Below, piece by piece: positions 17,170 through 26,980 of a stretch of DNA of 64,000 nt. The notes under the pieces are model-generated. The model worked only from the letters and a program-made list of their open reading frames with translations. It had not been told where the DNA came from and searched no databases. The stretch lies in contig NC_014121.1 of NCBI RefSeq assembly GCF_000025565.1, forward strand, positions 1,116,001-1,180,000, read 5' to 3'. Source of the DNA: Enterobacter cloacae subsp. cloacae ATCC 13047. Its GTDB lineage: Bacteria > Pseudomonadota > Gammaproteobacteria > Enterobacterales > Enterobacteriaceae. The position numbers and the translations under genes are program-made. Positions within the stretch are counted from its first letter, which is position 1. Each line of letters begins with the position of its first letter.

Positions 17170-18357
17170 TCAGTCAGTCACCGGCAGTGAGGGCGCAGGT
17201 TTTTTTATCAATGGCACTATCGCCACGCCCGCGCACACCATTGCCAGTGACAAGAAAATAAATGCGCTTTCATAACTGTGGCTTTTTCCAACGAGATAGC
17301 CAATAACAACCGGTGAAACGAAGCCCCCCAGCGTCCCTCCGGTGTTTATCAGCCCGATGGCCGAGCCCATGATGTTCTCCGGCAGGCGTTTCATTGGCAG
17401 GGTAAACGCGGTCACAAAGGTGGCCATCAGGAAGATCTCCCCCACAAACAGCAGGATGCTGGCACTCACCGCCGTGGCGGTGTGGAAGATGCCGAGAATG
17501 GCAGCAGCGCTCACCAGTGCGCAGATCAAAATCACCTGTGGCTCGCGGTGGTGGAAGTATTTTCCGACCAGCCAGCCGGTGCACAACGACGAAAGCCAGA
17601 TCCCCGCGCCGCCAGCCGCCACGATATAACCGGACACCTCAATCGGCATGCCCATGCTCTGGACAAAGAATTTAGGCAGCCAGGCCAAGAGGCCATAGCT
17701 TGGGATATTGATGCAAAACACCGAGAAAAACAGCAGCAGCACCGTAGGGTTACGCCACAGCGCCTCGTGTTGCCCGTGCGCGGCCTGGCGTGGCGCGGGT
17801 TTCTGATACGGCACGCGCAAGGCGATCAGCAGGGCGATGGCGCAGGCAACGATCCCTAATGCCACAAAGGAGGCGTGCCAGCCCAGGTGTTCCAGCGCCG
17901 AGACGGCCACAATCGGCCCGACGGTCATCGCCAGCCCGGCGGAGGAGAGCAGGACCGACTGGGCGAAGGTGCGTTTTTCCAGCGTAAAATTGCTGACCAC
18001 CGCTTTCGCGCAGGAGCAGGGATAGCCGGAATGCCCCACGCCGGAGAGAAAGCGAAACACCAGCAGCAGGCCAACGCTCATACCCAGCGCGCCAAAGCAG
18101 AGGGCGAAGACCCCCAGCGCACACAGAGAAAGGATCAGCATGGTTTTGTAGCCGATTCGGTCGTTTAACCAGCCAGCAGGCACCTGAAAGAGAGAGTAGG
18201 CGAGAAAGAAGATCCCGGTGATATAGCCCAGCTGCGCGGTGGTAAGCCCGAACTCTTTTTCGATCGGCAGCAGGGCAAAACCCATTACGGTTTTATCGAT
18301 GTAGACCACGACATAGCCGATAAAAAGTAAAAAAATCATCTGTGACTGGCTTTTCAT
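17170..18357 (-). CDS. MFS transporter, probably importing the amidohydrolase substrate
   Basis: This 395-residue protein has 12 predicted membrane helices. The N-terminal [24 protein letters not shown] and the loop 2-3 motif [13 protein letters not shown] are typical of anion:cation symporters of the major facilitator superfamily. It is the first gene of the operon and is divergent from a LysR gene. The substrate is inferred to be an N-acyl or aromatic acid conjugate because the next gene is an amidohydrolase. Confidence 0.85.
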   Translation of the reverse strand: MKSQSQMIFLLFIGYVVVYIDKTVMGFALLPIEKEFGLTTAQLGYITGIFFLAYSLFQVPAGWLNDRIGYKTMLILSLCALGVFALCFGALGMSVGLLLVFRFLSGVGHSGYPCSCAKAVVSNFTLEKRTFAQSVLLSSAGLAMTVGPIVAVSALEHLGWHASFVALGIVACAIALLIALRVPYQKPAPRQAAHGQHEALWRNPTVLLLFFSVFCINIPSYGLLAWLPKFFVQSMGMPIEVSGYIVAAGGAGIWLSSLCTGWLVGKYFHHREPQVILICALVSAAAILGIFHTATAVSASILLFVGEIFLMATFVTAFTLPMKRLPENIMGSAIGLINTGGTLGGFVSPVVIGYLVGKSHSYESAFIFLSLAMVCAGVAIVPLIKKPAPSLPVTD

Positions 18358-18484
18358 TGTGTTTTCCGCCTGACGTCAGAGTGTGATGAGAATTGTTGTG
18401 TGCACTCTGAATCTAGGGGTTTACCAGACAGGCGGGAAGATATAATTTTGCTATAGGTGATGCTTTTTTGTTATAGGGCGAGCG

Positions 18485-19393
18485 ATGAAATATCTGCCAA
18501 AACTCGGCCATCTTCAGGCCTTTCGTCAGGTGGCGCGCAGCGGCAGTATCCGTTCGGCCGCACGGGAACTGGGCGTTTCGCAGCCCGGATTGAGCCGTAC
18601 ATTGCGTGAGCTTGAGCAAACTTTAGGCACCCAACTTTTATTGCGCAGCAAAGAGGGGATTGCCCTTACCGAGGCGGGAATGGCGTTTTCCCAACGGGCG
18701 GAGTGGGTGCTTGAAGAGCTGCGGCGTGCGGCGGATGAAGTGGAGCAGATTAACCATTTTACTCACGGGCGTCTGACGGTGGGGTTCTCTTCGCTTATTG
18801 CGCTGACCGTCTTTCCCGATGTGGCCGAGGCGTTCAAGAAAACGCTGCCCCAGGTCTTGCTGACGGTGAAGGAGGGGCAGCTCTCCTCGCTCCTGCCTGG
18901 CGTACGAAACGGTGAAATAGATATGGCTATCGGCTCTGTGGATCCGATGGCGCCGCCGGAAGGGGTGATGATCGAACCGCTGTTTACCTCGCCATTTTGC
19001 ATCATCGCACGCAAGGGGCACCCACTGGCAGAAGCCCGCGATCTGATGGCGCTGCGTCAGGCCAAATGGCTGCTGCCGGAGTCATCCATGGGCTACTACC
19101 AGCAGCTACAAAATGAGCTCAGCCATTTTTATCGACAGGTGGATATCACCCCGCTGCGCACCGATTCCGTCATCACGGGGCTGAATATGGTGCTTAACGC
19201 GGACTATCTGACGGTGGTCGCGCGGGCAATGTGTCAGCCGCTGCAGCTTGATGACAAGCTGGTGGCGTTGCCCATCACCCAACTGCCGTCGGCGCAGTAT
19301 TGCGCGGTGTGGTCGCAAAAGTCGGCGATGACCACCAACGCGCGTCAGTTTTTGATTCGCCTGCGCGAAGCATGCAGAGGGTTTAGCTGGTAG
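18485..19393 (+). CDS. LysR-family regulator of the transporter/amidohydrolase operon
   Basis: This 302-residue protein has a DNA-binding segment FRQVARSGSIRSAARELGVSQPGLSRTLRELEQTLG at about 13-47 and an effector domain from about 91 (GRLTVGFSSLIALTVFPDV). It resembles the TdcA/AbgR subgroup, and AbgR controls an amidohydrolase pair in E. coli. It is divergent from the MFS gene with 127 bp between, where operator sites are expected. Confidence 0.87.
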   Translation: MKYLPKLGHLQAFRQVARSGSIRSAARELGVSQPGLSRTLRELEQTLGTQLLLRSKEGIALTEAGMAFSQRAEWVLEELRRAADEVEQINHFTHGRLTVGFSSLIALTVFPDVAEAFKKTLPQVLLTVKEGQLSSLLPGVRNGEIDMAIGSVDPMAPPEGVMIEPLFTSPFCIIARKGHPLAEARDLMALRQAKWLLPESSMGYYQQLQNELSHFYRQVDITPLRTDSVITGLNMVLNADYLTVVARAMCQPLQLDDKLVALPITQLPSAQYCAVWSQKSAMTTNARQFLIRLREACRGFSW

Positions 19394-19472
19394 CGGACAG
19401 ATACGACTTTTGTCTGAGCCAGAATCACAGCCGTCCGCGCCATGCTGTAAGTATCTGCTTGCGGAGGTGCTT

Positions 19473-19559
19473 ATGGCCTGGCGTCCGATTCTGTATGTGA
19501 TCCTCACAACCCATCCCCGACTCAGTGCGCGACGCGCCCGGTTGCGTCTGGTCGTCTAG
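19473..19559 (+). CDS. Possible 28-residue small protein before mmuP
   Basis: ATG 19473 has a near-perfect ribosome site (GGAGGTG, 19463-19469) at good spacing and encodes 28 residues: a hydrophobic half, MAWRPILYVILTTHP, and a very basic half, RLSARRARLRLVV. The stop is followed by GCTTTTTT. It lies 72 bp before the mmuP start on the same strand. It may be a leader peptide or a small membrane-associated protein. No family is recognised. Confidence 0.5.
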   Translation: MAWRPILYVILTTHPRLSARRARLRLVV

Positions 19560-19630
19560 CTTTTTTATGTTAATCGCGGTATAACACACCTTCTTTGGAT
19601 GTTTAGATGTCCATACGTATAGAAGGTAAT

Positions 19631-21031
19631 ATGCAAACACAACAAGAAAATGGGCAGCTAAAGCGCACCATGAAAACACGCCACCTGATTATGCTCTCGC
19701 TGGGTGGCGTGATTGGCACAGGGTTATTCTTTAATACCGGTTATATCATTTCGACAACCGGGGCCGCAGGCACGCTGCTGGCCTATCTCATTGGCGCACT
19801 GGTAGTCTGGCTGGTGATGCAGTGTCTGGGCGAACTGTCGGTGGCGATGCCGGAAACCGGCGCGTTTCACGTCTATGCCGCTCGTTACCTCGGCCCGGCG
19901 ACGGGCTATACCGTGGCGTGGCTGTACTGGCTCACCTGGACGGTGGCGCTAGGGTCGAGCTTTACCGCCGCCGGGTTTTGTATGCAGTACTGGTTCCCAC
20001 AGGTGCCCGTCTGGGTATGGTGCGTGGTCTTCTGCGTGGTAATTTTTGGCCTTAACGTTATCTCCACGCGTTTCTTTGCCGAGGGCGAATTCTGGTTCTC
20101 GCTGGTGAAAGTTATCACCATCATCGCCTTTATTATTCTTGGCGGCGCGGCGATCTTTGGCTTTATTCCAATGCAGGACGGTTCGCCTGCGCCGGGTCTG
20201 AGCAACATTACCGCTGAAGGCTGGTTCCCGCATGGCGGCCTGCCGATCCTGATGACCATGGTGGCGGTGAACTTTGCCTTCTCCGGCACCGAGCTTATCG
20301 GCATTGCGGCGGGCGAAACGGAAAACCCGCATAAGGTTATTCCGGTGGCGATCCGCGCGACCATTGCCCGACTGATCATCTTCTTTATCGGCACCGTGTT
20401 TGTGCTGGCGGCGCTGATCCCGATGCAGCAGGCCGGGGTGGAAAAGAGCCCGTTTGTGCTGGTGTTTGAAAAAGTCGGGATCCCGTATGCGGCAGATATC
20501 TTTAACTTTGTGATTTTGACCGCGATCCTCTCGGCGGCAAACTCCGGCTTGTACGCCTCAGGGCGCATGCTGTGGTCGCTTTCTAACGAGAAAACGCTGC
20601 CGCGCTGCTTTGCCCGCGTCAATAAAAACGGCGTGCCGCTGACGGCGCTCTCCGTTTCCATGCTCGGTGGCGTGCTGGCGCTCTTCTCAAGCGTGGTTGC
20701 GCCGGACACGGTGTTTGTGGCGCTGTCGGCCATTTCCGGTTTTGCGGTGGTGGCGGTGTGGATCAGCATCTGCGCGTCGCACTTTGTCTTCCGTCGTCGT
20801 CATCTGCAGTCCGGACAGCCGCTGTCTGCTCTGCACTATCGCGCGCCGTGGTATCCGCTGGTGCCGGTGCTCGGGTTTATCCTCTGCGTGGTGGCATGTA
20901 TCGGCCTGTGGTTTGATCCGAGCCAGCGCATTGCCCTTTATTGTGGCCTGCCGTTCGTCGCCCTGTGTTATGGTGCCTACTACCTGACCCGAAACCTGAC
21001 ATCGCAGGAGCCTGAACATGTCGCAGAATAA
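19631..21031 (+). CDS. mmuP: S-methylmethionine permease MmuP
   Basis: This 466-residue APC-family permease is nearly identical to remembered E. coli MmuP from [19 protein letters not shown] onward, so the ATG at 19631 (GAAGGT upstream) is preferred over 19607. About 12 membrane helices are present; GGVIGTGLF and the [12 protein letters not shown] segment are amino-acid permease signatures. It imports S-methylmethionine for MmuM, whose gene overlaps its end by 14 bp. In E. coli mmuPM sits next to afuBC on CP4-6; here afuABC lies 12 kb away on the same stretch. Confidence 0.95.
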   Translation: MQTQQENGQLKRTMKTRHLIMLSLGGVIGTGLFFNTGYIISTTGAAGTLLAYLIGALVVWLVMQCLGELSVAMPETGAFHVYAARYLGPATGYTVAWLYWLTWTVALGSSFTAAGFCMQYWFPQVPVWVWCVVFCVVIFGLNVISTRFFAEGEFWFSLVKVITIIAFIILGGAAIFGFIPMQDGSPAPGLSNITAEGWFPHGGLPILMTMVAVNFAFSGTELIGIAAGETENPHKVIPVAIRATIARLIIFFIGTVFVLAALIPMQQAGVEKSPFVLVFEKVGIPYAADIFNFVILTAILSAANSGLYASGRMLWSLSNEKTLPRCFARVNKNGVPLTALSVSMLGGVLALFSSVVAPDTVFVALSAISGFAVVAVWISICASHFVFRRRHLQSGQPLSALHYRAPWYPLVPVLGFILCVVACIGLWFDPSQRIALYCGLPFVALCYGAYYLTRNLTSQEPEHVAE

Positions 21032-21950
21032 TCCGCTTACCGCCCTCCTTGAAAAGCAGCCGTTTGTGGTGCTGGATGGCGCAATGGCAACTGAACTGGA
21101 AGCGCGCGGGTGCAACCTTGCAGACAACCTCTGGTCTGCCAAAGTATTGATGGAAAACCCGGAGCTTATCCGTGAAGTCCACCTCGACTACTACCGCGCG
21201 GGTGCGCAGGTGGCGATCACCGCCAGCTATCAGGCCACGCCTGCGGGCTTTGCGGCGCGCGGTCTGGATGAGGCGCAGTCCCGCGCGTTGATCGGCAAAA
21301 GCGTGGAGCTGGCGCGTAAGGCGCGTGAAGCGTATCTGGCGGAAAATCCGCATGCGGGCACGCTGCTGGTGGCGGGGTCCGTTGGGCCGTATGGCGCCTA
21401 TCTGGCGGATGGCTCTGAGTATCGCGGAGATTATGTGCGTCGCGCCGAAGAGTTTACCGCGTTTCATCGTCCGCGCATTGAGGCGTTGCTGGATGCGGGG
21501 GCGGATCTGCTGGCTTGCGAAACGCTACCCTCCTTTGAGGAGATCAAGGCGCTGGCAGCACTTGTGGCTGAGTATCCCCGCGCCCGGGCATGGTTCTCGT
21601 TTACCCTGCGCGACAGCGAGCACCTGAGCGACGGGACACCGCTGCTGGAAGTTGTCGCGGCCCTGAAAGATAATTCGCAGGTCGTGGCGCTGGGCATCAA
21701 CTGTATCGCGCTGGAAAACACCACCGCGGCGCTGAAACACCTGCACAGCCTGACGGCACTGCCGCTGGTGGTCTATCCGAACTCGGGCGAGCATTATGAT
21801 GCGGTGACCAAAACCTGGCACCATCACGGTGAAGCGTGCGAGACGCTGGCGGGGTATTTGCCCCAGTGGCTGGAGGCCGGTGCCAGATTAATCGGTGGAT
21901 GCTGTCGCACCACGCCGAAAGATATTGCTGAGCTTAACGCGCAGCGATAA
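21018..21950 (+). CDS. mmuM: Homocysteine S-methyltransferase MmuM
   Basis: This 310-residue enzyme transfers a methyl group from S-methylmethionine (or SAM) to homocysteine, giving methionine. The zinc ligands are visible: Cys in ALGINCIAL and the Cys-Cys pair in IGGCCRTTP near the C-terminus. The N-terminal [12 protein letters not shown] is the family signature. It is translationally coupled to mmuP by a 14-bp overlap. Confidence 0.95.
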   Translation: MSQNNPLTALLEKQPFVVLDGAMATELEARGCNLADNLWSAKVLMENPELIREVHLDYYRAGAQVAITASYQATPAGFAARGLDEAQSRALIGKSVELARKAREAYLAENPHAGTLLVAGSVGPYGAYLADGSEYRGDYVRRAEEFTAFHRPRIEALLDAGADLLACETLPSFEEIKALAALVAEYPRARAWFSFTLRDSEHLSDGTPLLEVVAALKDNSQVVALGINCIALENTTAALKHLHSLTALPLVVYPNSGEHYDAVTKTWHHHGEACETLAGYLPQWLEAGARLIGGCCRTTPKDIAELNAQR

Positions 21951-21955
21951 TCCTG

Positions 21956-21998
21956 ATTCCCGGTCAGCAGTTATGCAGGCCGGGAATAATTCTCTTTA
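21956..21998 (+). terminator. Probable terminator after mmuM
   Basis: ATTCCCGG (21956-21963) and CCGGGAAT (21980-21987) form an 8-bp stem soon after the mmuM stop, followed by AATTCTCTTTAT. Confidence 0.5.
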
Positions 21999-22545
21999 TA
22001 CCCTTCCCATTATTTCTTTCTGACCAATTCAGATGCCTATCCCAACTAGATAATTTCTGTTCGCGTGCGAATGATATTGTCTCCTGACACAGATACTTTT
22101 TGAGTTTATGTAATTAATTTTCACACTCCAGCAACAAATCTACTTTGATAATCTCGTGTTTATGACTGTTGGTGTGGGTTAAAAGATTAAGCTTTAGAAT
22201 GATAATCTATCATTATTATTTATTTTAGTATAAAAAACTAATTGATGTGTAATTCATCTTTATTATTCTAATTAAATCTCTTATTTAAGAATGTCTTTTG
22301 TTTTTGATCTGATGGCTTATTTTGCCTTTTGTTTTTTCATCGTCGGGTTATTATTTGTTGCATCAGCGAAGCGCAGGGAGATATGCGTAAGTTCAACTGA
22401 ATTTGCTGATGATGATGTTTAAGAGATTATTTGATTGCTGAATAATTTAATTAATCCCAATTTTCGGGCGGGGCGTCTATTGCCCAAATTCAGCCATCAC
22501 AAATCTTATGTGTGTGTCATTCACTTAATTTACAGGACGATATTT
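21999..22545 (+). promoter_or_regulatory. Long AT-rich leader upstream of the fimbrial operon
   Basis: About 550 bp without a gene and much richer in A+T than its flanks, as usual for H-NS-silenced fimbrial promoters. A palindrome, AATGATA-ATC-TATCATT, sits at 22198-22214 and could bind a dimeric regulator. I see no pair of inverted repeats like fimS and no recombinase gene nearby, so phase inversion is not supported. Confidence 0.5.
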
Positions 22546-23061
22546 ATGAAAATGAACAAACTCTTTACTGCACTGGTTCTGGCTTCTGGTATGGCTGCTT
22601 TCGGTGCTCAGGCTGACCAGGGTAGCGGCGTTGTGACCTTCACCGGTTCCGTTATCGATGCGCCATGTTCAATCGCGGCAGGTGATGAAGATCAGACCAT
22701 TAGCCTCGGCCAGGTTTCCAGTTCCGCGGTGGCGAACGGCGGTACCTCTACGCCGGTTCCGTTTTACATTCACCTGGAAAACTGCTCTGTTGAGACCGCT
22801 ACCACTGTGACCACTACCTTCTCCGGCGCGGATTCCAGCGTTGACGGTGCAGTACTGGGCGTAACCGGTAATGCAACCGATGTTGGCATCGTGATGACCG
22901 ATGGCGACAGCAACACTATCACCCTGGGTGAAGCCACGAGTGGACAGAACGTGGTTAATGGCGACAACACTCTGACCTATTCCGCATACATCATCGGTGG
23001 AGAAGCACCAACCGAAGGTGATTTCACCGCTGTGACTAACTGGACTCTGGCTTACGAATAA
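22546..23061 (+). CDS. Major fimbrial subunit (chaperone-usher pilin)
   Basis: This 171-residue protein has a signal peptide (MKMNKLFTALVLASGMAAFGAQA) and a pilin domain starting GSGVVTFTGSVIDAPCSI. The disulfide cysteines lie in APCSI and LENCSV, and the C-terminal beta-strand ends NWTLAYE with the penultimate Tyr used for donor-strand exchange. The ATG at 22546 is chosen because AGGA lies 8 bases upstream and it gives a proper signal sequence. It is the first gene of the cluster and separated from the next by a hairpin, as for major pilins. Confidence 0.92.
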   Translation: MKMNKLFTALVLASGMAAFGAQADQGSGVVTFTGSVIDAPCSIAAGDEDQTISLGQVSSSAVANGGTSTPVPFYIHLENCSVETATTVTTTFSGADSSVDGAVLGVTGNATDVGIVMTDGDSNTITLGEATSGQNVVNGDNTLTYSAYIIGGEAPTEGDFTAVTNWTLAYE

Positions 23062-23087
23062 GCCCTGACCTTATTTCGATGATTCGT

Positions 23088-23111
23088 CAGACGGCCTTTG
23101 CAGGCCGTCTG
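23088..23111 (+). terminator. Perfect hairpin between major pilin and downstream genes
   Basis: CAGACGGCCT and AGGCCGTCTG form a perfect 10-bp stem with a TTGC loop, 26 bp after the pilin stop. There is no T-run. It probably stabilises the pilin message or allows partial read-through, giving more pilin than usher. Confidence 0.7.
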
Positions 23112-23149
23112 ATATTCGATACCGACTGAATAAGTGAAAAGGGTTTGCT

Positions 23150-23701
23150 ATGGGTTATATATTTTCGAATACAACAAAATTAGTTAAAACACTCCCTTTT
23201 CTCCTGTCTGGTTATTGCCTGCCTTTATTCGCTGCAAACCTGGGGGAGGGTGCCGTCCTGATTCAGGGGGCGGTGCTCTACACACCCTGTGCAATTGATC
23301 TCGATAGCCGTGATCAAACGATTGATATGGGCGATACACCCGTGTCGGAAATTGCGACTAAAGGTTACGGCCCCACCCGTGCCTTCACCGTTCGCTTAAT
23401 TAATTGCCTGATGCTGCCAACACCCGGGAACAGCAAATATGACTCCGAGTACTACCAGATAACGTTCGAGCCCATGATCGGCACAGAGCGATTTTCAGTA
23501 CATGGAGACGCGCAGGGCATTGAACTGGCGATCCGCGATATTGACGGCAATATCGCCGCGCCTGGTGTGGCGTTTCCCGCCAGAGAGGTTACGGCGGGCA
23601 GTATGAACCTGAATTATTCGCTTCAGCTTGTCAGCAACGGACAGCCGCTTAAAGCCGGGGATTACCAGTCTCTGATCCGCTTCAGAATGGATTACTACTG
23701 A
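23150..23701 (+). CDS. Second fimbrial subunit (MrpB-like, possible anchor or terminator)
   Basis: This 183-residue protein has a signal region (residues 1-27, ending LPLFAA) and a pilin domain with cysteines in YTPCAID and LINCLM and C-terminal strand IRFRMDYY. It is placed between major pilin and usher, the slot of MrpB/PapH-type subunits that end pilus growth and anchor it. It ends 1 bp before the usher start region (ACTGAGATG). Confidence 0.82.
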   Translation: MGYIFSNTTKLVKTLPFLLSGYCLPLFAANLGEGAVLIQGAVLYTPCAIDLDSRDQTIDMGDTPVSEIATKGYGPTRAFTVRLINCLMLPTPGNSKYDSEYYQITFEPMIGTERFSVHGDAQGIELAIRDIDGNIAAPGVAFPAREVTAGSMNLNYSLQLVSNGQPLKAGDYQSLIRFRMDYY

Positions 23702-23702
23702 G

Positions 23703-26186
23703 ATGAAAAAAACGATACGGACATTCCGACGCTCAACGCTCAGCGTGCTGATTTTGGCTTTAATCGTGCCGGTGGCGAAAAGCTGGGCCGACGATGATAT
23801 TCAGTTCAATACCGACGTGCTGGACACGCAGGACAAGAGCAATATCGATCTTAGCCACTTTTCGCGTCGAGGCTACGTCATGCCCGGCGACTACACCTTC
23901 AGCATCATGGTGAACAAAGACATCCTGCGCGAAGAGCGAATTGTGGTCTATCCCGAGGGTGAAAACGGCCGGGACAGCCTGATTTGCCTTACGCCAGAGC
24001 AGCTCTCTCGCTTCAACCTGAAGGCCAGCGTCATGGACGATCTTCGCTGGCTGCGCGACGGTGAGTGTCTGGACAAAGCCAGTCTCGAAGGGCTGGATAT
24101 GCGCGTCGACCTTGCAAAGGACACGCTTTATCTGGCGATCCCACAGGCGTGGCTGGAGTACACTGCGCCAAACTGGGATCCGCCTTCGCGCTGGGATGAG
24201 GGTATCCCTGGTGTGATTGCCGACTACAACCTCAATGTTCAGGCGCAGCAGAATAAAACCGGTTCAGACAGCCAAAATATCAGCGGGAATGGGGTCCTGG
24301 GGGCCAACCTGGGACCATGGCGTGCCCGCGCCGACTGGCAGACCAGCTGGTACAAGCGTGACGGGAAAACGGACAAGGATTTCGCCTTTAGCCGTTACTA
24401 CCTCTACCGCGCCATTCCTTCACTGAAAGCGAAGCTGACGGTGGGGGAAGATTACCTCAGCTCCGATATCTTCGATACCTTCCGCTTTAGCGGCGTTAGC
24501 CTGAATTCCGATCTCAGCATGTTGCCGCCGAGCCTGCGTGGCTACGCGCCAGAAGTGACGGGGATCTCCCGTTCAGGCGGTAAAGTGACCATCAGCCAGC
24601 AGGGACGCGTAATACACGAAACGCAGGTGGCCGCCGGGGCATTTCGTATTCAGGAACTGAATGATGCCATCTCTGGCACGCTCGACGTAAGGGTGGAAGA
24701 GCTGGACGGCAGCGTGCAGGTCTTTCAGGTCACGACGGCTTCGGTTCCCTACCTGACGCGCCCGGGTGCGGTGCGCTACAAGCTTGCAGCGGGTAAACCC
24801 TCCGAGTGGGGGCACAGCATGATCGGGCCGATGTTCACCTCGGGAGAAATCTCCTGGGGCGTGGCCAACGGCTGGACGCTGTACGGCGGCTCGGTGATCG
24901 GCGGTGACTATAATGCCCTGTCGGTGGGGATCGGGCGCGATCTCTTCATCCTCGGCGCGCTGGCCTTCGACGTAACGCAGTCGCGGGCGGTATTGCCTTC
25001 TGAAGGAACGCTGTCCGGTACCTCTTACCGGGTGAGCTACTCAAAAACCTTCGACGAGTACGACAGCCAGGTCACCTTTGCCGGGTATCGTTTCTCCGAA
25101 CGCGACTTTATGAGTATGTCGGAGTACCTCGATACCCGCTACGGCAGCGGCACGTCGCACAGCCCGAAAGAAAAATACACGGTGTCGTTTAACAAACGCT
25201 TCCGTGATGTCGGGCTGAGCGCTTACCTCAACTACAGCCATCAGACCTACTGGAACAGCGCGGATAACGACCGCGTAAGCCTGTCGCTGTCGCGCTATGT
25301 CGAGCTCGGTCCGTTCAAGAACATGAGCGTATCGCTTACGGCCTACCGCAGCGAGTACTACTCCCTGAAAGACGACGGGGCATACATTTCCGTGTCGTTG
25401 CCGATAGGTAACGGCACCTCGCTCAGCTATGGCGCCACAATTAACCGCACCGATAACACACATCGCGTGAGCTATTACGGCCGGGTGGATGAACACAATA
25501 GCTTCCAGGTTAGCAGCGGCCTTTCCCGCAGCGGCCCGACGGCGTACGGCTACTACACCTGGCAGGGCGATAGCGCGCAGGTACAGACCAACGCCAGCTA
25601 TCAGTCCGGCAGTTATACCGCGCTGGGCATGAATGTGACCGGCGGTCTGACCCTGACCACCGAAGGGGGCGCAGCGCACCGCTCGAACGCGCGGGGCGGC
25701 AGCCGCGTACTGGTGGATACCGCAGGCGTCAACGGCGTGCCCGTGAAGGGATTCGGCGCCTCGGTGAAAACCAACCGATTCGGGAAGGCGGTGATTGGCG
25801 ATGTGAACAGCTACTACCGCAATCCGATCCGCATTGACGTTGACAAGCTTGATGAAAACGCTGACGTCACCCGATCGGTCTCACAGGCCACGCTCACCGA
25901 AGGGGCGATCGGCTATCGCCAGTTTGACGTGATTGCAGGTGGTAAAGCGATGGCCTTTATCCGCAAGGCTGACGGGAGCTTCCCGCCATTTGGGGCCTCG
26001 GTGATGAACGAGAAAAACCAGGAAACGGGGGTGGTGAATGACGAGGGAAGCGTCTGGCTAAGCGGCATTCAGCCAAACGGCAAAATGACCGTCAAATGGG
26101 ATGGACAAGCCCGCTGCGTGGTAAACCTGCCGGCCGTGCTGCCAGCCGTGCTGGAGAATTTGCTTTTAACCTGTGCGCCGGAATAA
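23703..26186 (+). CDS. Fimbrial outer membrane usher
   Basis: This 827-residue protein has a signal peptide (ending AKSWA) and an N-terminal chaperone-binding domain (IQFNTDVLDTQDKSNIDLSHFSRRGYVMPGDYTFSIMVN). A 24-strand barrel follows, with a plug region around residues 220-310 (LRGYAPEVTGISRS, RVIHETQVAAGAFRIQEL) and two C-terminal domains (VNGVPVKGFGASVKTNRFGKAV and FPPFGASVMNEKNQETGVVNDEGSVWLSG). It secretes and assembles the subunits encoded on either side. Length is normal for the family. Confidence 0.96.
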   Translation: MKKTIRTFRRSTLSVLILALIVPVAKSWADDDIQFNTDVLDTQDKSNIDLSHFSRRGYVMPGDYTFSIMVNKDILREERIVVYPEGENGRDSLICLTPEQLSRFNLKASVMDDLRWLRDGECLDKASLEGLDMRVDLAKDTLYLAIPQAWLEYTAPNWDPPSRWDEGIPGVIADYNLNVQAQQNKTGSDSQNISGNGVLGANLGPWRARADWQTSWYKRDGKTDKDFAFSRYYLYRAIPSLKAKLTVGEDYLSSDIFDTFRFSGVSLNSDLSMLPPSLRGYAPEVTGISRSGGKVTISQQGRVIHETQVAAGAFRIQELNDAISGTLDVRVEELDGSVQVFQVTTASVPYLTRPGAVRYKLAAGKPSEWGHSMIGPMFTSGEISWGVANGWTLYGGSVIGGDYNALSVGIGRDLFILGALAFDVTQSRAVLPSEGTLSGTSYRVSYSKTFDEYDSQVTFAGYRFSERDFMSMSEYLDTRYGSGTSHSPKEKYTVSFNKRFRDVGLSAYLNYSHQTYWNSADNDRVSLSLSRYVELGPFKNMSVSLTAYRSEYYSLKDDGAYISVSLPIGNGTSLSYGATINRTDNTHRVSYYGRVDEHNSFQVSSGLSRSGPTAYGYYTWQGDSAQVQTNASYQSGSYTALGMNVTGGLTLTTEGGAAHRSNARGGSRVLVDTAGVNGVPVKGFGASVKTNRFGKAVIGDVNSYYRNPIRIDVDKLDENADVTRSVSQATLTEGAIGYRQFDVIAGGKAMAFIRKADGSFPPFGASVMNEKNQETGVVNDEGSVWLSGIQPNGKMTVKWDGQARCVVNLPAVLPAVLENLLLTCAPE

Positions 26187-26217
26187 CCGGCCTGAACAAC
26201 GAGATGAGTTAATCAAG

Positions 26218-26964
26218 ATGACAATTGTGCGAATTTCCGCCCTGACGGGCCTGGCACTGATGGTTTCAGGCGTGGCGACAGCCGCCATATCGCTGGACAG
26301 AACTCGGGTGATTTTTGACGGCGCGGCAAAATCCGTCAGCCTGCGCCTGACCAATGAAAATAAAACACTGCCGTATCTGGCGCAGGGATGGGTGGAAGAT
26401 GCTCAGGGTAAAAAAATCACCGATCCGCTGGTGCTGCTGCCGCCGGTTCAGCGCATTGAACCAGGCGAGCAGAGTCAGATCAAGGTGCAATCCACCGCGG
26501 GGATCCAGCGCCTGCCACAGGACAGGGAGTCGCTGTTCTATTTCAATCTGCGCGAGATCCCGCCCAAAAGCAGCAAGCCTAATACGCTGCAACTGGCGCT
26601 CCAGACCCGCATCAAGCTCTTTTATCGCCCGGCCGCTATTGAAGTGCAGCGTGCCGATTATTCCACGCCGTTTCAGGAACAGCTGACCCTGACGCGGGTA
26701 GGGGATAAATACCGCGTGAATAATCCGACGCCGTATTACATCTCGCTGGTGAATGCGTCTTCGACGCTCACTGGCAAAGCGGCGGCAGGCTTCAAGCCGA
26801 TTATGGTTGAGCCGAAAGGTCAGCTGGTGCTGACACCTTCTGCTGCTGCGCTCGGCAGCGCACCAGTGCTGACTTACGTCAACGACTTCGGTGGCCGCGC
26901 AAAGCTGATCTTCAGCTGTGGCGGCAACGAGTGCAAAGCCGTTCCGCAGGAAAAGAAAAAATAA
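26218..26964 (+). CDS. Periplasmic fimbrial chaperone
   Basis: This 248-residue protein has a signal peptide (ending VATAA) and two Ig-like domains of the PapD/FimC type: ISLDRTRVIFDGAAKSVSLRLTN (conserved Arg), YLAQGWVED, DRESLFYFNLREIPPK and KLFYRPAAI (conserved Lys). It caps subunits in the periplasm and hands them to the usher. The start at 26218 gives the signal sequence directly. The last part has a CGGNEC pair and Lys-rich tail. It lies 31 bp after the usher. Confidence 0.95.
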   Translation: MTIVRISALTGLALMVSGVATAAISLDRTRVIFDGAAKSVSLRLTNENKTLPYLAQGWVEDAQGKKITDPLVLLPPVQRIEPGEQSQIKVQSTAGIQRLPQDRESLFYFNLREIPPKSSKPNTLQLALQTRIKLFYRPAAIEVQRADYSTPFQEQLTLTRVGDKYRVNNPTPYYISLVNASSTLTGKAAAGFKPIMVEPKGQLVLTPSAAALGSAPVLTYVNDFGGRAKLIFSCGGNECKAVPQEKKK

Positions 26965-26980
26965 CCGTCGGGAGAGTGGC

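Noticed and set aside
19906..20769. 287-codon frame on the minus strand
   Set aside because: Antisense to mmuP, which matches its family along the whole length.
21999..22545. Phase-variable inverted promoter (fimS-like)
   Set aside because: No pair of matching inverted repeats flanking a promoter and no recombinase gene next to the cluster.
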